Origin: Pristionchus mayeri
Taxonomy: Eukaryota > Nematoda > Chromadorea > Rhabditida > Neodiplogasteridae
NCBI GenBank assembly: GCA_036245805.1
Contig: BTRK01000006.1
Location: 42,254,520 to 42,318,519 of the forward strand
Reading direction: 5' to 3'
DNA: 64,000 nt
Shown here: piece by piece, positions 11,721-22,572 of the stretch
How positions within the stretch are numbered: the first letter of the stretch is position 1
Layout: every line of letters starts with the position of its first letter
Made by a program: the position numbers and the translations under genes
Notes under the pieces: model-generated
Seen by the model: only the letters and a program-made list of their open reading frames with translations
The model's database searches: none
What the model was told of the DNA's origin: nothing

Positions 11721-12600
11721 AGATAGGGAATCGAAAGCCGTAAGGGGTGTGCTGAGCGAAGGTTATGTGAGATCGGTGAAACTCGGAATAAGAATGAATT
11801 ATCTAATTTATAACTCCAATGAACACAGTTATGCAAAAATAGAAGGTCTGTGATGATCCTTTTGTGCTCTAAAATTGTTATCCCGTTACCTTACCTACCG
11901 TTACCTTGTGTTACTGATCACTGAGGACCACACACAACAAAATCTTTCGGCCAACCAAAAACTTGAGGATATTGCATGCTCATGGTATGTCAGAATGGAG
12001 GCCAGAACCAGATGAACTCGGATCAGACAATTACGATCACACAATTTTACGCTGAAGCCAACAGGTTGGCAATAATAGCGACAGCCAGAAAATCACAGAT
12101 AAACGCAGTGAGAAATAGGGCAGAGTTACACATTCAGCTCACATTCAATGAAACAAGTCATTTGCTGAACAGGTCTTTAAATCATTCAAATATTTATATA
12201 CAAAAATGGGTGTATTGTATGACTGTATTAAGGCGCGCTTGCAATTATATTTTTTTCAGTTGACTTTGGAAGTGAAAAATTAGCAGATTAACCCGTTAGA
12301 TCATATCATGAAAATCTCCCAGATTTTCATTCACGATATTTTCAATCTTTTTGCATTCTCAGATTTCTTTCTAATTTTCATTCTCAAATTTCCTGATGGT
12401 AATCTTGAACAGAATACCAAGAAGTATCCTTGAGGAACATGTGTGCCACATTTTTGACAATTATGCACGTGCAATTAACAGCGAATAAACGTGTTCCTTC
12501 GGAAAATTTGAATTTTCTTCTTGATAAAGAATTTAACAAAATCATTTGTTGATGTGCTGATGTCGATTGTAGTACTGCGTTTTCGAGAGCTATATAATGT
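11721..12600. other. no recognisable gene (left arm)
   Basis: AT-rich sequence between the rps-7 retrocopy and the smaller palindrome. Open frames at 11976-12263 (+) and 12384-12605 (-) are repeated identically, or nearly so, in the mirror region (24572-25451). They show no known motif, signal peptide or good splice pattern. I cannot support a gene here. Confidence 0.5.
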
Positions 12601-12910
12601 AACAATTATTTTTTATTTATTAACTATTTTACAATAGCTGCATTATTTTCAAAAATACGAGAAAAAGAGTAATGCTTATTCTAAAAGGTTCTCTGATTGT
12701 TCGAGGGATTTTTGCAGCTGTTTTTATTATCACTGCTTCTCAACAATAATTGTAACTGATATTGCAAGAACGGCTTAGAATGTATAATTACGTTTCCTTG
12801 CGTCACCCCAATGTACAAATTAGTGATCTCGATTACAATTTCTATGCATTGCATGTTCATTTTCCCTTATCGTATTCTCGAAAAATACAATTTCCTTCTC
12901 AGAGGCTGAA

Positions 12911-14599
12911 CTAGGGGTGCAATCTTAAACTAGAAGACTGTGTAGAATAGTGTCCTATTATGGATAAGCATACTAACATCAATAACATTGTAACTTGGGA
13001 TGATAAGGGTACGGGAGAATACACCATTGGTCTCGGAGTAGGGATATCAATGCAAATCTGGGAAAGAGTATCAAAAAATGCGTCAGTGGGGAAATCGTTG
13101 TCGTTCTGATCGCTACACATTAGCGGGGCGAGGACTTCTTTGAGGTCGTCCATCGGTCTCAGTACGAATTCCACTCTCTTAATTGCCAACGAAGAAGCGT
13201 CCATTACAACTGCGCCGCATCCGAGTTCGTACTCGTATGACTCATGTGGAGGCACTGTAATGAACGACAACATACCGTCAAGATTGTCTGCTCTTTCTGT
13301 GCGAGTAGTTCCAAATTTGTTAGGATCATCAAATCTTATGACATACAGACACTGAGTGTAGATACGCTCAAAATATGTGTTGCGTGACGTCAGCAATTTC
13401 AGTGCTAATAGGATCAGAATTTGGTCAGAATAGGGCAGGCCAGTCAGACAGCAACGGCTCAAATTTTCACATTACTCACTCTCACAGACTTGATCCCATT
13501 GCCAGTAGAGGCCGACCATGTGCTTACCCATCCGGAATCGAAGACATTGCCCCGAATTCTGTATTATTAATGTGAAATTGCCAGTCAAACTTTTAGCATT
13601 GAGGTTCTTCTACCAGATGCTACCTCGGTGTTTCCCTTGGCTTGTTGTCGTCGAACATTTTTGATTTCCAAGACTGTCCGACCAGGCAAGATCAGACTGC
13701 ACTTGTGCTTCTCGGGCAAGAATGTCAGCGGAATGCCGACCAGCATAGGAGGGACCACATCATCACATCCTGAACAACCAAGCTATTGTTTCTCCAGAAA
13801 GAGTTGCTTCCCACCAGAACCGAAATTTTCGGTTCTGGCCATGAAAAAATCAATGAATAGGTGATAGCAAATGTTATGGATCGTACCAAGAGTAGTGTTG
13901 TGATAAGTGAGGTAGACTTGGAGGGGAAAACGAGCGCGAGAGACTCCAATAGAGTAGGTACCCGCAGAGAGGGAGAAGGACCGGGCAGCCGAGGCGCAGA
14001 AGTTGATCATAGTCGAGACGCCTCCAGAGATCTGATCGAGATGCCTAGAGATCTGATTCCGGAGTTCGTAGATCAGCAAATAATTATGTTCTCTGAGCTG
14101 CCTGTAGCTGCCTAAACGGTTCCACCCTTCAACAACATGATGTATCCTTAGATCGGCTAACACTTGCAATCTAGTCGTAATTGAGTTTCGCGCAGACAGG
14201 CAACTGCAGCACAGCGAATATCCGTTCCTTCCTCGTGATATAAGGAAATTGAAACAAAACGAACCTCGGAACGGGCCCGCTGATCCTCATTCAGTAGACC
14301 ACAGTAGGTCTCTCGGTTGGCCACGAATAGTTGTGCTGATTGTCCCTCGGGCACGATGATAGACTGCTTGCAGAAGCTGTCGGCCAGCAGTGCAGTGAAC
14401 ACATCATCGGTAATAGGATGAGAAGCTCAGAATGGAGAGGGTGAGTCGGGCACAGCACCTTCCGTCTGCAAAGTACACATGTCGTACGGGATCCACGTGC
14501 GTGTCTGGGTGTCTTAGATCATGATGGTGACCACTCAACCTTTAACAACTAGAACGGACATCCCGTACGACTCACTTTGACATAAGCCACAGAGACCAT
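12911..14599 (-). CDS. multi-exon secreted-family gene, copy 1 (signal exon truncated)
   Basis: Mirror-identical to copy 4. Exons on the minus strand by homology: 14576-14599, 14265-14465, 13821-14097, 13624-13769, 13480-13558 and 12911-13404. All junctions are GT/AG with compatible phases, and the joined frame of about 406 residues is free of stops. I do not recognise the family. Visible parts are cysteine-rich N-terminal words such as PFCASHPITDDVF and IIVPEGQSAQLFVAN, then WQWDQVCE and HESYEYELGCG. A hydrophobic C-terminal stretch (VTMLLMLVCLSIIGHY) suggests a membrane or GPI anchor. The first exon has lost its normal start: only MVSVAYVK remains in frame because the inner palindrome breakpoint cuts through the signal peptide. 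It may therefore be non-functional unless an unseen upstream exon supplies a leader. Confidence 0.55.
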
Positions 14600-14905
14600 C
14601 GAGATAGATGAGCTAGCCCTTCACTTTCAACAGTGAAAATGCTTATCTCGTCGAGATCTTTCAGAATTACTATATATGGGGTTTGGATGAGCCGTTCAAA
14701 AACCGACCACCCAGGTAGTGCAAAATGCACGAAATGAGGGGTCAGAGATACGGCTTCCTAAGGTCGATTTTCGAACTCTACGTGAACAGTTACCCCTAGC
14801 GACGTCTTAAAATCAACACTTTATTTTTCGCTGTACGGCTAATAGGTAGATTTGCTCAGTTCTCTCAGATAGTCACTCTTATACAAACCAGCCTACGTGA
14901 TAATT

Positions 14906-14999
14906 GAGCAATGGTCTGACTCTCCGAATTTTGAACACTCTTTCGCATGTTATTGAAAACGAGATAGCATGCAAACAGGAGAGAGTCAGACGATTACTC
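14906..14999. mobile_element. ~94-bp hairpin element (family H), left loop
   Basis: Begins gagcaatggtctgactctc and ends with gagagtcagacgattactc. The inner part contains aacactctttcgcatgt against an inverted equivalent. The whole unit can fold into one imperfect hairpin. Copies of the same family occur at 45654-45746, in parts at 45894-45957 and 47289-47383, and at the ends of the foldback at 38.69-40.52 kb. Mirror copy 22173-22266. Confidence 0.75.
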
Positions 15000-15415
15000 T
15001 GATTATTATAATCACCGATGCATGTGTTAACCTGCAAGACTAGTCTTGATTCTGGCGTTATCGTATCTCCACCCCCTTACTATCTCTCCTTCCCATTCAT
15101 TCTGGCTTATCCAGAATATCCCGCATTAGGAAGCAATTCATTTGCAAGACTGTCGCGTCATCAGTCGGATATACGGTTCTTTATCACAGGAATTATCCTT
15201 GCAGTAACTGACAAATCCCATATATAATCAACACTTTCATTCATCTTTGCAAATATCTAGGTATATATGACTCAAAATATCCGAGAAATTTGCTCAGCTA
15301 TTTTCGCAGAATGTATGAAACGACCAATCCCTTATGAGTTAACACCACTCATCCCTAACATTTTCAAATATTCTCCTGCTCTGTCTTGCAATAGAGTCTT
15401 ACTGTAGCGGTCGGT

Positions 15416-15423
15416 TATATAAG
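15416..15423 (+). promoter_or_regulatory. TATA box of copy 2
   Basis: TATATAAG lies 141 bases upstream of the start codon at 15564, in the loop of the smaller palindrome. It is mirrored at 21749-21756 for copy 3. Copies 1 and 4 have lost this upstream region because their 5' side joins other loop sequence. Confidence 0.55.
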
Positions 15424-15563
15424 CAGAAGCTTAGAGACTAGGCCACTCCCCTTCGAGCTAGCATCATTCCATTTCATTTTCAACTTCTTTTCGTCTGGTC
15501 TCTTACTGTACCCCCAGGATATGCTGTTCATTCTTCTGTTTTACAGACATCATCATTGAACAG

Positions 15564-17153
15564 ATGAATCACTTGCTGTTCGCGTATATCTCGATGGTCT
15601 CTGTGGCTTATGTCAAAGTGAGTCGTACGGGATGTCCGTTCTAGTTGTTAAAGGTTGAGTGGTCACCATCATGATCTAAGACACCCAGACACGCACGTGG
15701 ATCCCGTACGACATGTGTACTTTGCAGACGGAAGGTGCTGTGCCCGACTCACCCTCTCCATTCTGCGCTTCTCATCCTATTACCGATGATGTGTTCACTG
15801 CACTGCTGGCCGACAGCTTCTGCAAGCAGTCTATCATCGTGCCCGAGGGACGATCAGCACAACTATTCGTGGCCAACCGAGAGACCTACTGTGGTCTACT
15901 GAATGAGGATCAGCGGGCCCGTTCCGAGGTTCGTTTTGTTTCAATTTCCTTAGATCACGAGGAAGGAACGGATATTCGCTGTGCTGCAGTTGCCTGTCTG
16001 CGCGAAACTCAATTACGACTAGATTGCAAGTGTTAGCCGATCTAAGGATACATCATGTTGTTGAAGGGTGGAACCGTTTAGGCAGCTACAGGCAGCTCAG
16101 AGAACATAATTATTTGCTGATCTACGAACTCCGGAATCAGATCTCTAGGCATCTCGATCAGATCTCTGGAGGCGTCTCGACTATGATCAACTTCTGCGCC
16201 TCGGCTGCCCGGTCCTTCTCCCTCTCTGCGGGTACCTACTCTATTGGAGTCTCTCGCGCTCGTTTTCCCCTCCAAGTCTACCTCACTTATCACAACACTA
16301 CTCTTGGTACGATCCATAACATTTGCTATCACCCATTCATTGATTTTTTCATGGCCAGAACCGAAAATTTCGGGTGGGTGGGAAGCAACTCTTTCTGGAG
16401 AAACAATAGCTTGGTTGTTCAGGATGTGATGATTTGTTCAGGATGTGATGATGTGGTCCCTCCTATGCTCGTCGGCATTCCGCTGACATTCTTGCCCGAG
16501 AAGCACAAGTGCAGTCTGATCTTGCCTGGTCTGACAGTCTTGGAGATCAAAAATATACGAAGACAACGAGCCAAGGGAAGCACCGAGGTAGCCCCTGATA
16601 GAAGAACCTAAATGCATTTCTGAAAGTGTGATTGGCAATTTCACAATAATATTTTAGAATTCGGGGCAATGTCTTCGGGTCCGGATGGGTAAGCGCATGG
16701 CCGGCCTCTACTGGCAATGGGATCCAGTCTGTGAGAGTGAGTAATTTTAATATTGGAGCCTCTTCTGTCTGTCTGTCCTACCCTATTCCCAATAAATGTT
16801 GATCCTAGTATGTACTCGCTGACGTCACGAAATGCATATTTTGAGCTTATTTACCCTCAGTGTACGTCATAATATTTTATGATCTTAACAAATTTGGACC
16901 TACTAGTGCAGAAAGTTTAGACAAACTTGACTGTATATTTTCGACGGTGTTGTTCATTACAGTGCCACCACATGAGTCATACGAGTACGAACTCGGATGC
17001 GGCACAGTTGTAATGGACGCTTCTTCGTTGGCAATTGAGAGAGTGGAATTCGTACTGAGACCGATGGACGACCTCAAAGAAGTCCTCGCCCCACTAATGT
17101 GTAGCGATCAAAATTACAACGACTTCCCAACTGACGCACCTCAAAACTTCTGA
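15564..17153 (+). pseudogene. multi-exon secreted-family gene, copy 2 (leader intact, 3' part broken)
   Basis: Exon 1 (15564-15617) encodes a complete signal peptide (MNHLLFAYISMVSVAYVK) with donor gtgagt. Exon 2 is 15728-15928, and exon 3 probably begins at 16096. Homology to copy 4 continues, but the third intron donor is changed (cggttctgg to cgggtgggtgg) and its acceptor is tandemly duplicated (ttgttcaggatgtgatgat twice). The acceptor before the last exon leads to a stop, and the last exon ends early (DAPQNF, stop at 17153), losing the hydrophobic tail. A TATA box lies upstream at 15416-15423. This copy therefore has a promoter and leader but no sound 3' end, the opposite of copies 1 and 4. 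Confidence 0.6.
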
Positions 17154-17959
17154 GACTCTTCTCCAGATGTCCTTTGATATTCCTACTCCGAAACCAATGA
17201 TACATTCTTCAGTACTCTAATCATCCCAAGTTAGATTGTTATTGATGATATTATGCTTATACACGACAATACTCTTCTACTCATTCTTTTCTTGCAAGAT
17301 TGCAGCCCCCCCCCCTAATACTGCCTCTGTGGAGAAAATTATATGCTCCGACAATACGTCGATGAACATTCGATGCATCGGATAGTCGTGATCTATAATT
17401 TGTCCATTGCGGTAACGCAAGAAAAGGTAATTATACATGCTAAGCGGTTCTTGCAATATCAGTTACAATTACTGTTGGAAAAACGCTAAGCGATAATAAT
17501 AAAGCAGCTGCAAAAATCCCTCGAACAATCAGAGAACCATTTAGAATAGCATTACTCGTACTTTTTCTCCTATTTGTAAAAAAATTAATCAACTATTGTA
17601 AACTTGTTAATAAATAAATAATATTTGTTGAAGACTACCTCAGTCCCCTCATTTAGGAAATTACACAATTTCGAAGAGACAGAACGCGAAATAATTCTGG
17701 CCGATCCATTATTCAGATTGCGCCCAATGAACTGAAAACAAATTTCCATTTTAGAGGGGTTTTAGGGTTAGAATTAGGCAATCCATCAAGGCGGGCTTTG
17801 CCTCCCCTTGCGCGACTTTGCGCCATGCGTTCAGTCTGTCCTGAGGTTATCAGCGACCTATGCGAGAGGCTATCGCCCGTGTTCTGTGCACGTGGTGAGG
17901 GAATTTTTACCTATTTCGTGACCCCCTGGTCTGGGTGGATATGGATGAATGGGGGGTCG

Positions 17960-18035
17960 AACTCATGACAATCAGATTCGCATTCCTGACAAACAACCTC
18001 TGCGCCGCCTTGCCTGTACTGTAGCCATTACGTTT
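17960..18035 (-). repeat. tRNA-like (SINE-head-like) sequence, left arm
   Basis: On the minus strand the text ggcggcgcagaggttg... resembles a tRNA A box. About 40 nt later atgagttcgaccccc resembles a B box, with a possible TCAG/CTGA anticodon stem between. Stems are poorly paired, so a functional tRNA is unlikely; a tRNA-derived SINE head is the best guess. Mirror copy at about 19185-19260 (+). Confidence 0.35.
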
Positions 18036-18254
18036 TGAAGAATCGTCTAACAACACCTCATTGAGCAGGAACAACAAAGGAGAAAAAAAAACTCATACTG
18101 GTGAAGTGCATCTTGATCATTTTCAAATACGTTATCGAAACAGAATTAATTATTTACCAAGCGAATTTCTATGATATATTTTCTGCTCCTCAACCCGTAA
18201 TCATCCGATGCCCGAAAAAATATATAACGACGCTTTAGCGCACCTTGGGCTAGT

Positions 18255-18953
18255 CCCCGATCGAGTCCCTCGTCCCTAACTCGAGTCCCCAACTGTCCGC
18301 ATTGATAAAGGAGGTCAGAAGGTGAAACCACTAGAAAATAAATGTGATCTCATGGAAAGCATATTAGCAAATTGCTAATAGCAATACATATTCGGTCGTC
18401 GCCGATCCATTCAGATTTCGCCGTCGATTATTCGCCCCATTTGGACCCTGTCTTCCATCGCTTATTAACGATAGCACCATGCTTTAATAGAGTTGTTGAT
18501 CTCGCGAGGATACAATTTCTGGCCCAACGTGCTACGTCTCCAAACATCAAGCACTGTCCATTCCACAATGCATTCAGAGAACTTTTGGCGTGGTGATTTT
18601 GTGATTCGTGCAGATTATATTGGACAGCTTAGCCTTGATTCTTCGTCATGACTAAATAAACTTGGAGATTGAACGGGTTAATCTTATAGTTGCCCAACAC
18701 TGGCGGCGGGGTGTTTTCATACCATGACCTTCATGGTTTCGCACTGCTCCCCTCGATTTGAGGGGATCAGTGCGAAACGACGTATAGGGGTTCATGGTCA
18801 AAAATCGATTGGTAGGTCAATGGTAGGAACTGGATCTGACCCAAGGAACTGGGTTACGGTAGTCACTTGCGTACTGTAGAATCGATTAAACACGGTACCA
18901 GAACTTTTTTTAAATAAAGTTAGTTTGCGATAATAGCGGGATACAGTAGTGGT
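18255..18953. other. spacer of the giant palindrome
   Basis: About 700 bp of unique sequence lie between the arms. No gene is supported; the open frame at 18372-18596 resembles nothing known. The spacer contains a 43-nt hairpin (18736-18778). After that comes a fragment (about 18785-18953) of the foldback family whose fuller copies sit at 5743-6605 and 30700-31562, recognised by the words ggttcatggtcaaaaa, aaggaactgggttacggta and taaataaagttagttt. Confidence 0.7.
18736..18778. repeat. 43-nt hairpin near the palindrome centre
   Basis: The 11-nt word gtttcgcactg is followed by cccctc, a short AT loop, gaggggat and cagtgcgaaac. Both stem parts pair completely apart from a small internal bulge. 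It lies about 150 bp from the geometric centre of the 35-kb palindrome. Confidence 0.85.
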
Positions 18954-20029
18954 ACTAGCCCAAGGTGCGCTAAAGCGTCGTTATATATTTTTTCGGGCAT
19001 CGGATGATTACGGGTTGAAGAGCAGAAAATAAATCATAGAAAGTCGCTTGGTAAATAATTAATTCTGTTTCGATAACGTATTTGAAAATGATCAAGATGC
19101 ACTTCACCAGTATGAGTTTTTTTTCTCCTTTGTTGTTCCTGCTCAATGAGGTGTTGTTAGACGATTCTTCAAAACGTAATGGCTACAGTACAGGCAAGGC
19201 GGCGCAGAGGTTGTGTGTCAGGAATGCGAATCTGATTGTCATGAGTTCGACCCCCCATTCATCCATATCCACCCAGACCAGGGGGTCACGAAATAGGTAA
19301 AAATTCCCTCACCACGTGCACAGAACACGGGCGATAGCCTCTCGCATAGGTCGCTGATAACCTCAGGACAGACTGAACGCATGGAGCAAAGTGGCGCAAG
19401 GGGAGGCAAAGCCCGCCTTGCGTGGATTGCCTAATCCTAACCCTAAAACCCCTCTAAAATGGAAATTTGTTTTCAGTTCATTGGGCGCAATCTGAATTAT
19501 GGGTCGGCCAGAATTATTTCGCGTTCTGTCTCTTCGAAATTGTGGAATTTCCTAAATGAGGGGACTGAGGTAGTCTTCAACAAATATTATTTATTTATTA
19601 ACAAGTTTACAATAGTTGATTAATTTTTTTACAAATAGGAGAAAAAGTACGAGTAATGCTATTCTAAATGGTTCTCTGATTGTTCGAGGGATTTTTGCAG
19701 CTGCTTTATTATTATTGCTTAGCGTTTTCTCAACAGTAATTGTAACTGATATTGCAAAAACCGCTTAGCATGTATAATTACGTTTTCTTGCGTTACCGCA
19801 ATGTACAAATTATAGATCACGGCTATATCCGATGCATCGAATGTTCATTGACGTATTGTCGGAGCATACAATTTTCTCCACAGAGGCAGTATTAGGGGCT
19901 GCAATCTTGCAAGAGAAGAATGAGTAGAAGAGTATTGTCAATAACAATCTAACTTGGGATGATTAGGGTACTGAAGAATGTATCATTGGTGTCGGAGTAG
20001 GAATATCAATGGAAATCTGGAGAAGAGTC

Positions 20030-21608
20030 TCAGAAGTTTTGAGGTGCGTCAGTTGGGAAGTCGTTGTAATTCTGATCGCTACACATTAGTGGGGCGAGGA
20101 CTTCTTTGAGGTCGTCCATCGGTCTCAGTACGAATTCCACTCTCTCAATTGCCAACGAAGAAGCGTCCATTACAACTGTGCCGCATCCGAGTTCGTACTC
20201 ATAGGAATCATGTGGAGGCACTGCAATGAACGACAACATACCGTCAAGTTTGTCTGCACTTTCTGTGCAAGTAGTTCCAAATTTGTTAGGATCACCAAAT
20301 ATTATGACATACAGACACTGAGGGTAAATAAGCTCAAAATATTTGTTGCATGACGTCAGCGAGTACATAATATGATCAGAATTTGTTGATAATAGCCTGT
20401 CGTACAGAAACGGTTCAAATATTCGAATTTCTCACTCTCACAGACTGGATCCCATTGCCAGTAGAGGCCGGCCATGCGCTTACCCATCCGGACCCGAAGA
20501 CATTGCCCCGAATTCTAAAATATTATTGTGAAATTGCCAATCACACTTTCAGAAATGCATTTAGGTTCTTCTATCAGGGGCTACCTCGGTGCTTCCCTTG
20601 GCTCGTTGTCTTCGTATATTTTTGATCTCCAAGACTGTCAGACCAGGCAAGATCAGACTGCACTTGTGCTTCTCGGGCAAGAATGTCAGCGGAATGCCGA
20701 CGAGCATAGGAGGGACCACATCATCACATCCTGAACAAATCATCACATCCTGAACAACCAAGCTATTGTTTCTCCAGAAAGAGTTGCTTCCCACCCACCC
20801 GAAATTTTCGGTTCTGGCCATGAAAAAATCAATGAATGGGTGATAGCAAATGTTATGGATCGTACCAAGAGTAGTGTTGTGATAAGTGAGGTAGACTTGG
20901 AGGGGAAAACGAGCGCGAGAGACTCCAATAGAGTAGGTACCCGCAGAGAGGGAGAAGGACCGGGCAGCCGAGGCGCAGAAGTTGATCATAGTCGAGACGC
21001 CTCCAGAGATCTGATCGAGATGCCTAGAGATCTGATTCCGGAGTTCGTAGATCAGCAAATAATTATGTTCTCTGAGCTGCCTGTAGCTGCCTAAACGGTT
21101 CCACCCTTCAACAACATGATGTATCCTTAGATCGGCTAACACTTGCAATCTAGTCGTAATTGAGTTTCGCGCAGACAGGCAACTGCAGCACAGCGAATAT
21201 CCGTTCCTTCCTCGTGATCTAAGGAAATTGAAACAAAACGAACCTCGGAACGGGCCCGCTGATCCTCATTCAGTAGACCACAGTAGGTCTCTCGGTTGGC
21301 CACGAATAGTTGTGCTGATCGTCCCTCGGGCACGATGATAGACTGCTTGCAGAAGCTGTCGGCCAGCAGTGCAGTGAACACATCATCGGTAATAGGATGA
21401 GAAGCGCAGAATGGAGAGGGTGAGTCGGGCACAGCACCTTCCGTCTGCAAAGTACACATGTCGTACGGGATCCACGTGCGTGTCTGGGTGTCTTAGATCA
21501 TGATGGTGACCGCTCAACCTTTAACAACTAGAACGGACATCCCGTACGACTCACTTTGACATAAGCCACAGAGACCATCGAGATATACGCGAACAGCAAG
21601 TGATTCAT
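20030..21608 (-). pseudogene. multi-exon secreted-family gene, copy 3 (leader intact, 3' part broken)
   Basis: Mirror of copy 2: leader exon 21555-21608, exon 2 21244-21444 and exon 3 from 21077 downward. The 195-residue frame at 20561-21148 is identical to that of copy 2. The last exon (20030 to about 20330) is clearly diverged from copy 2 yet shares the early end DAPQNF. It lacks the AG acceptor used by copies 1 and 4 (cattatgtac instead of ctattagcac). The same altered third-intron donor and duplicated acceptor as copy 2 are present, so these lesions predate the outer duplication or were spread by conversion. Confidence 0.6.
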
Positions 21609-22572
21609 CTGTTCAATGATGATGTCTGTAAAACAGAAGAATGAACAGCATATCCTGGGGGTACAGTAAGAGACCAGACGAAAAGAAGTTGAAAATGAAA
21701 TGGAATGATGCTAGCTCGAAGGGGAGTGGCCTAGTCTCTAAGCTTCTGCTTATATAACCGACCGCTACAGTAAGACTCTATTGCAAGACAGAGCAGGAGA
21801 ATATTTGAAAATGTTAGGGATGAGTGGTGTTAACTCATAAGGGATTGGTCGTTTCATACATTCTGCGAAAATAGCTGAGCAAATTTCTCGGATATTTTGA
21901 GTCATATATACCTAGATATTTGCAAAGATGAATGAAAGTGTTGATTATATATGGGATTTGTCAGTTACTGCAAGGATAATTCCTGTGATAAAGAACCGTA
22001 TATCCGACTGATGACGCGACAGTCTTGCAAATGAATTGCTTCCTAATGCGGGATATTCTGGATAAGCCAGAATGAATGGGAAGGAGAGATAGTAAGGGGG
22101 TGGAGATACGATAACGCCAGAATCAAGACTAGTCTTGCAGGTTAACACATGCATCGGTGATTATAATAATCAGAGTAATCGTCTGACTCTCTCCTGTTTG
22201 CATGCTATCTCGTTTTCAATAACATGCGAAAGAGTGTTCAAAATTCGGAGAGTCAGACCATTGCTCAATTATCACGTAGGCTGGTTTGTATAAGAGTGAC
22301 TATCTGAGAGAACTGAGCAAATCTACCTATTAGCCGTACAGCGAAAAATAAAGTGTTGATTTTAAGACGTCGCTAGGGGTAACTGTTCACGTAGAGTTCG
22401 AAAATCGACCTTAGGAAGCCGTATCTCTGACCCCTCATTTCGTGCATTTTGCACTACCTGGGTGGTCGGTTTTTGAACGGCTCATCCAAACCCCATATAT
22501 AGTAATTCTGAAAGATCTCGACGAGATAAGCATTTTCACTGTTGAAAGTGAAGGGCTAGCTCATCTATCTCG

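Larger units (their letters stand above)
14607..15586. other. loop of the smaller palindrome (left)
   Basis: Holds an interspersed repeat (14611-14890) also found at 176-470, a ~94-bp hairpin element (14906-14999), and the promoter side of secreted-family copy 2. No other gene is seen; the frame at 15018-15227 is unsupported. Mirror region 21586-22565. Confidence 0.6.
12601..17631. repeat. nested inverted repeat (smaller palindrome), left arm copy
   Basis: Arms of about 2.0 kb (12601-14606 and 15587-17631) are reverse complements; matching coordinates add to 30193 near the centre. The loop is about 980 bp (14607-15586). The inner 0.85 kb of the arms (13.75-14.6 against 15.59-16.4 kb) are almost identical, and the outer parts are clearly diverged. 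Each arm carries one copy of the same multi-exon secreted-protein gene, divergently oriented. The whole structure is repeated at about 19541-24571 in the other giant arm. Confidence 0.9.
1060..18254 (+). repeat. giant inverted repeat, left arm (17.2 kb)
   Basis: This arm is the reverse complement of 18954-36245. The outer boundary is visible: at 1060 the text reads catatacagtaggc, and the mirrored text at 36245 stops matching at the same base. The inner end is the word caccttgggctagt at 18241-18254. Translated frames in the two arms are identical over long stretches, for example the 343-residue reverse transcriptase frame and the LDLa gene. Differences are a few substitutions, a 168-bp deletion plus one extra G (C on the coding strand) in the retrotransposon of this arm, and 34 bp near 8055 absent from the other arm. 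Confidence 0.95.

Noticed and set aside
16024..16611. A single-exon 195-residue gene
   Set aside because: The frame reads through introns 3 and 4 of the homologous copy 4 (the third-intron splice signals are mutated here). It is better explained as part of a spliced, now damaged gene.
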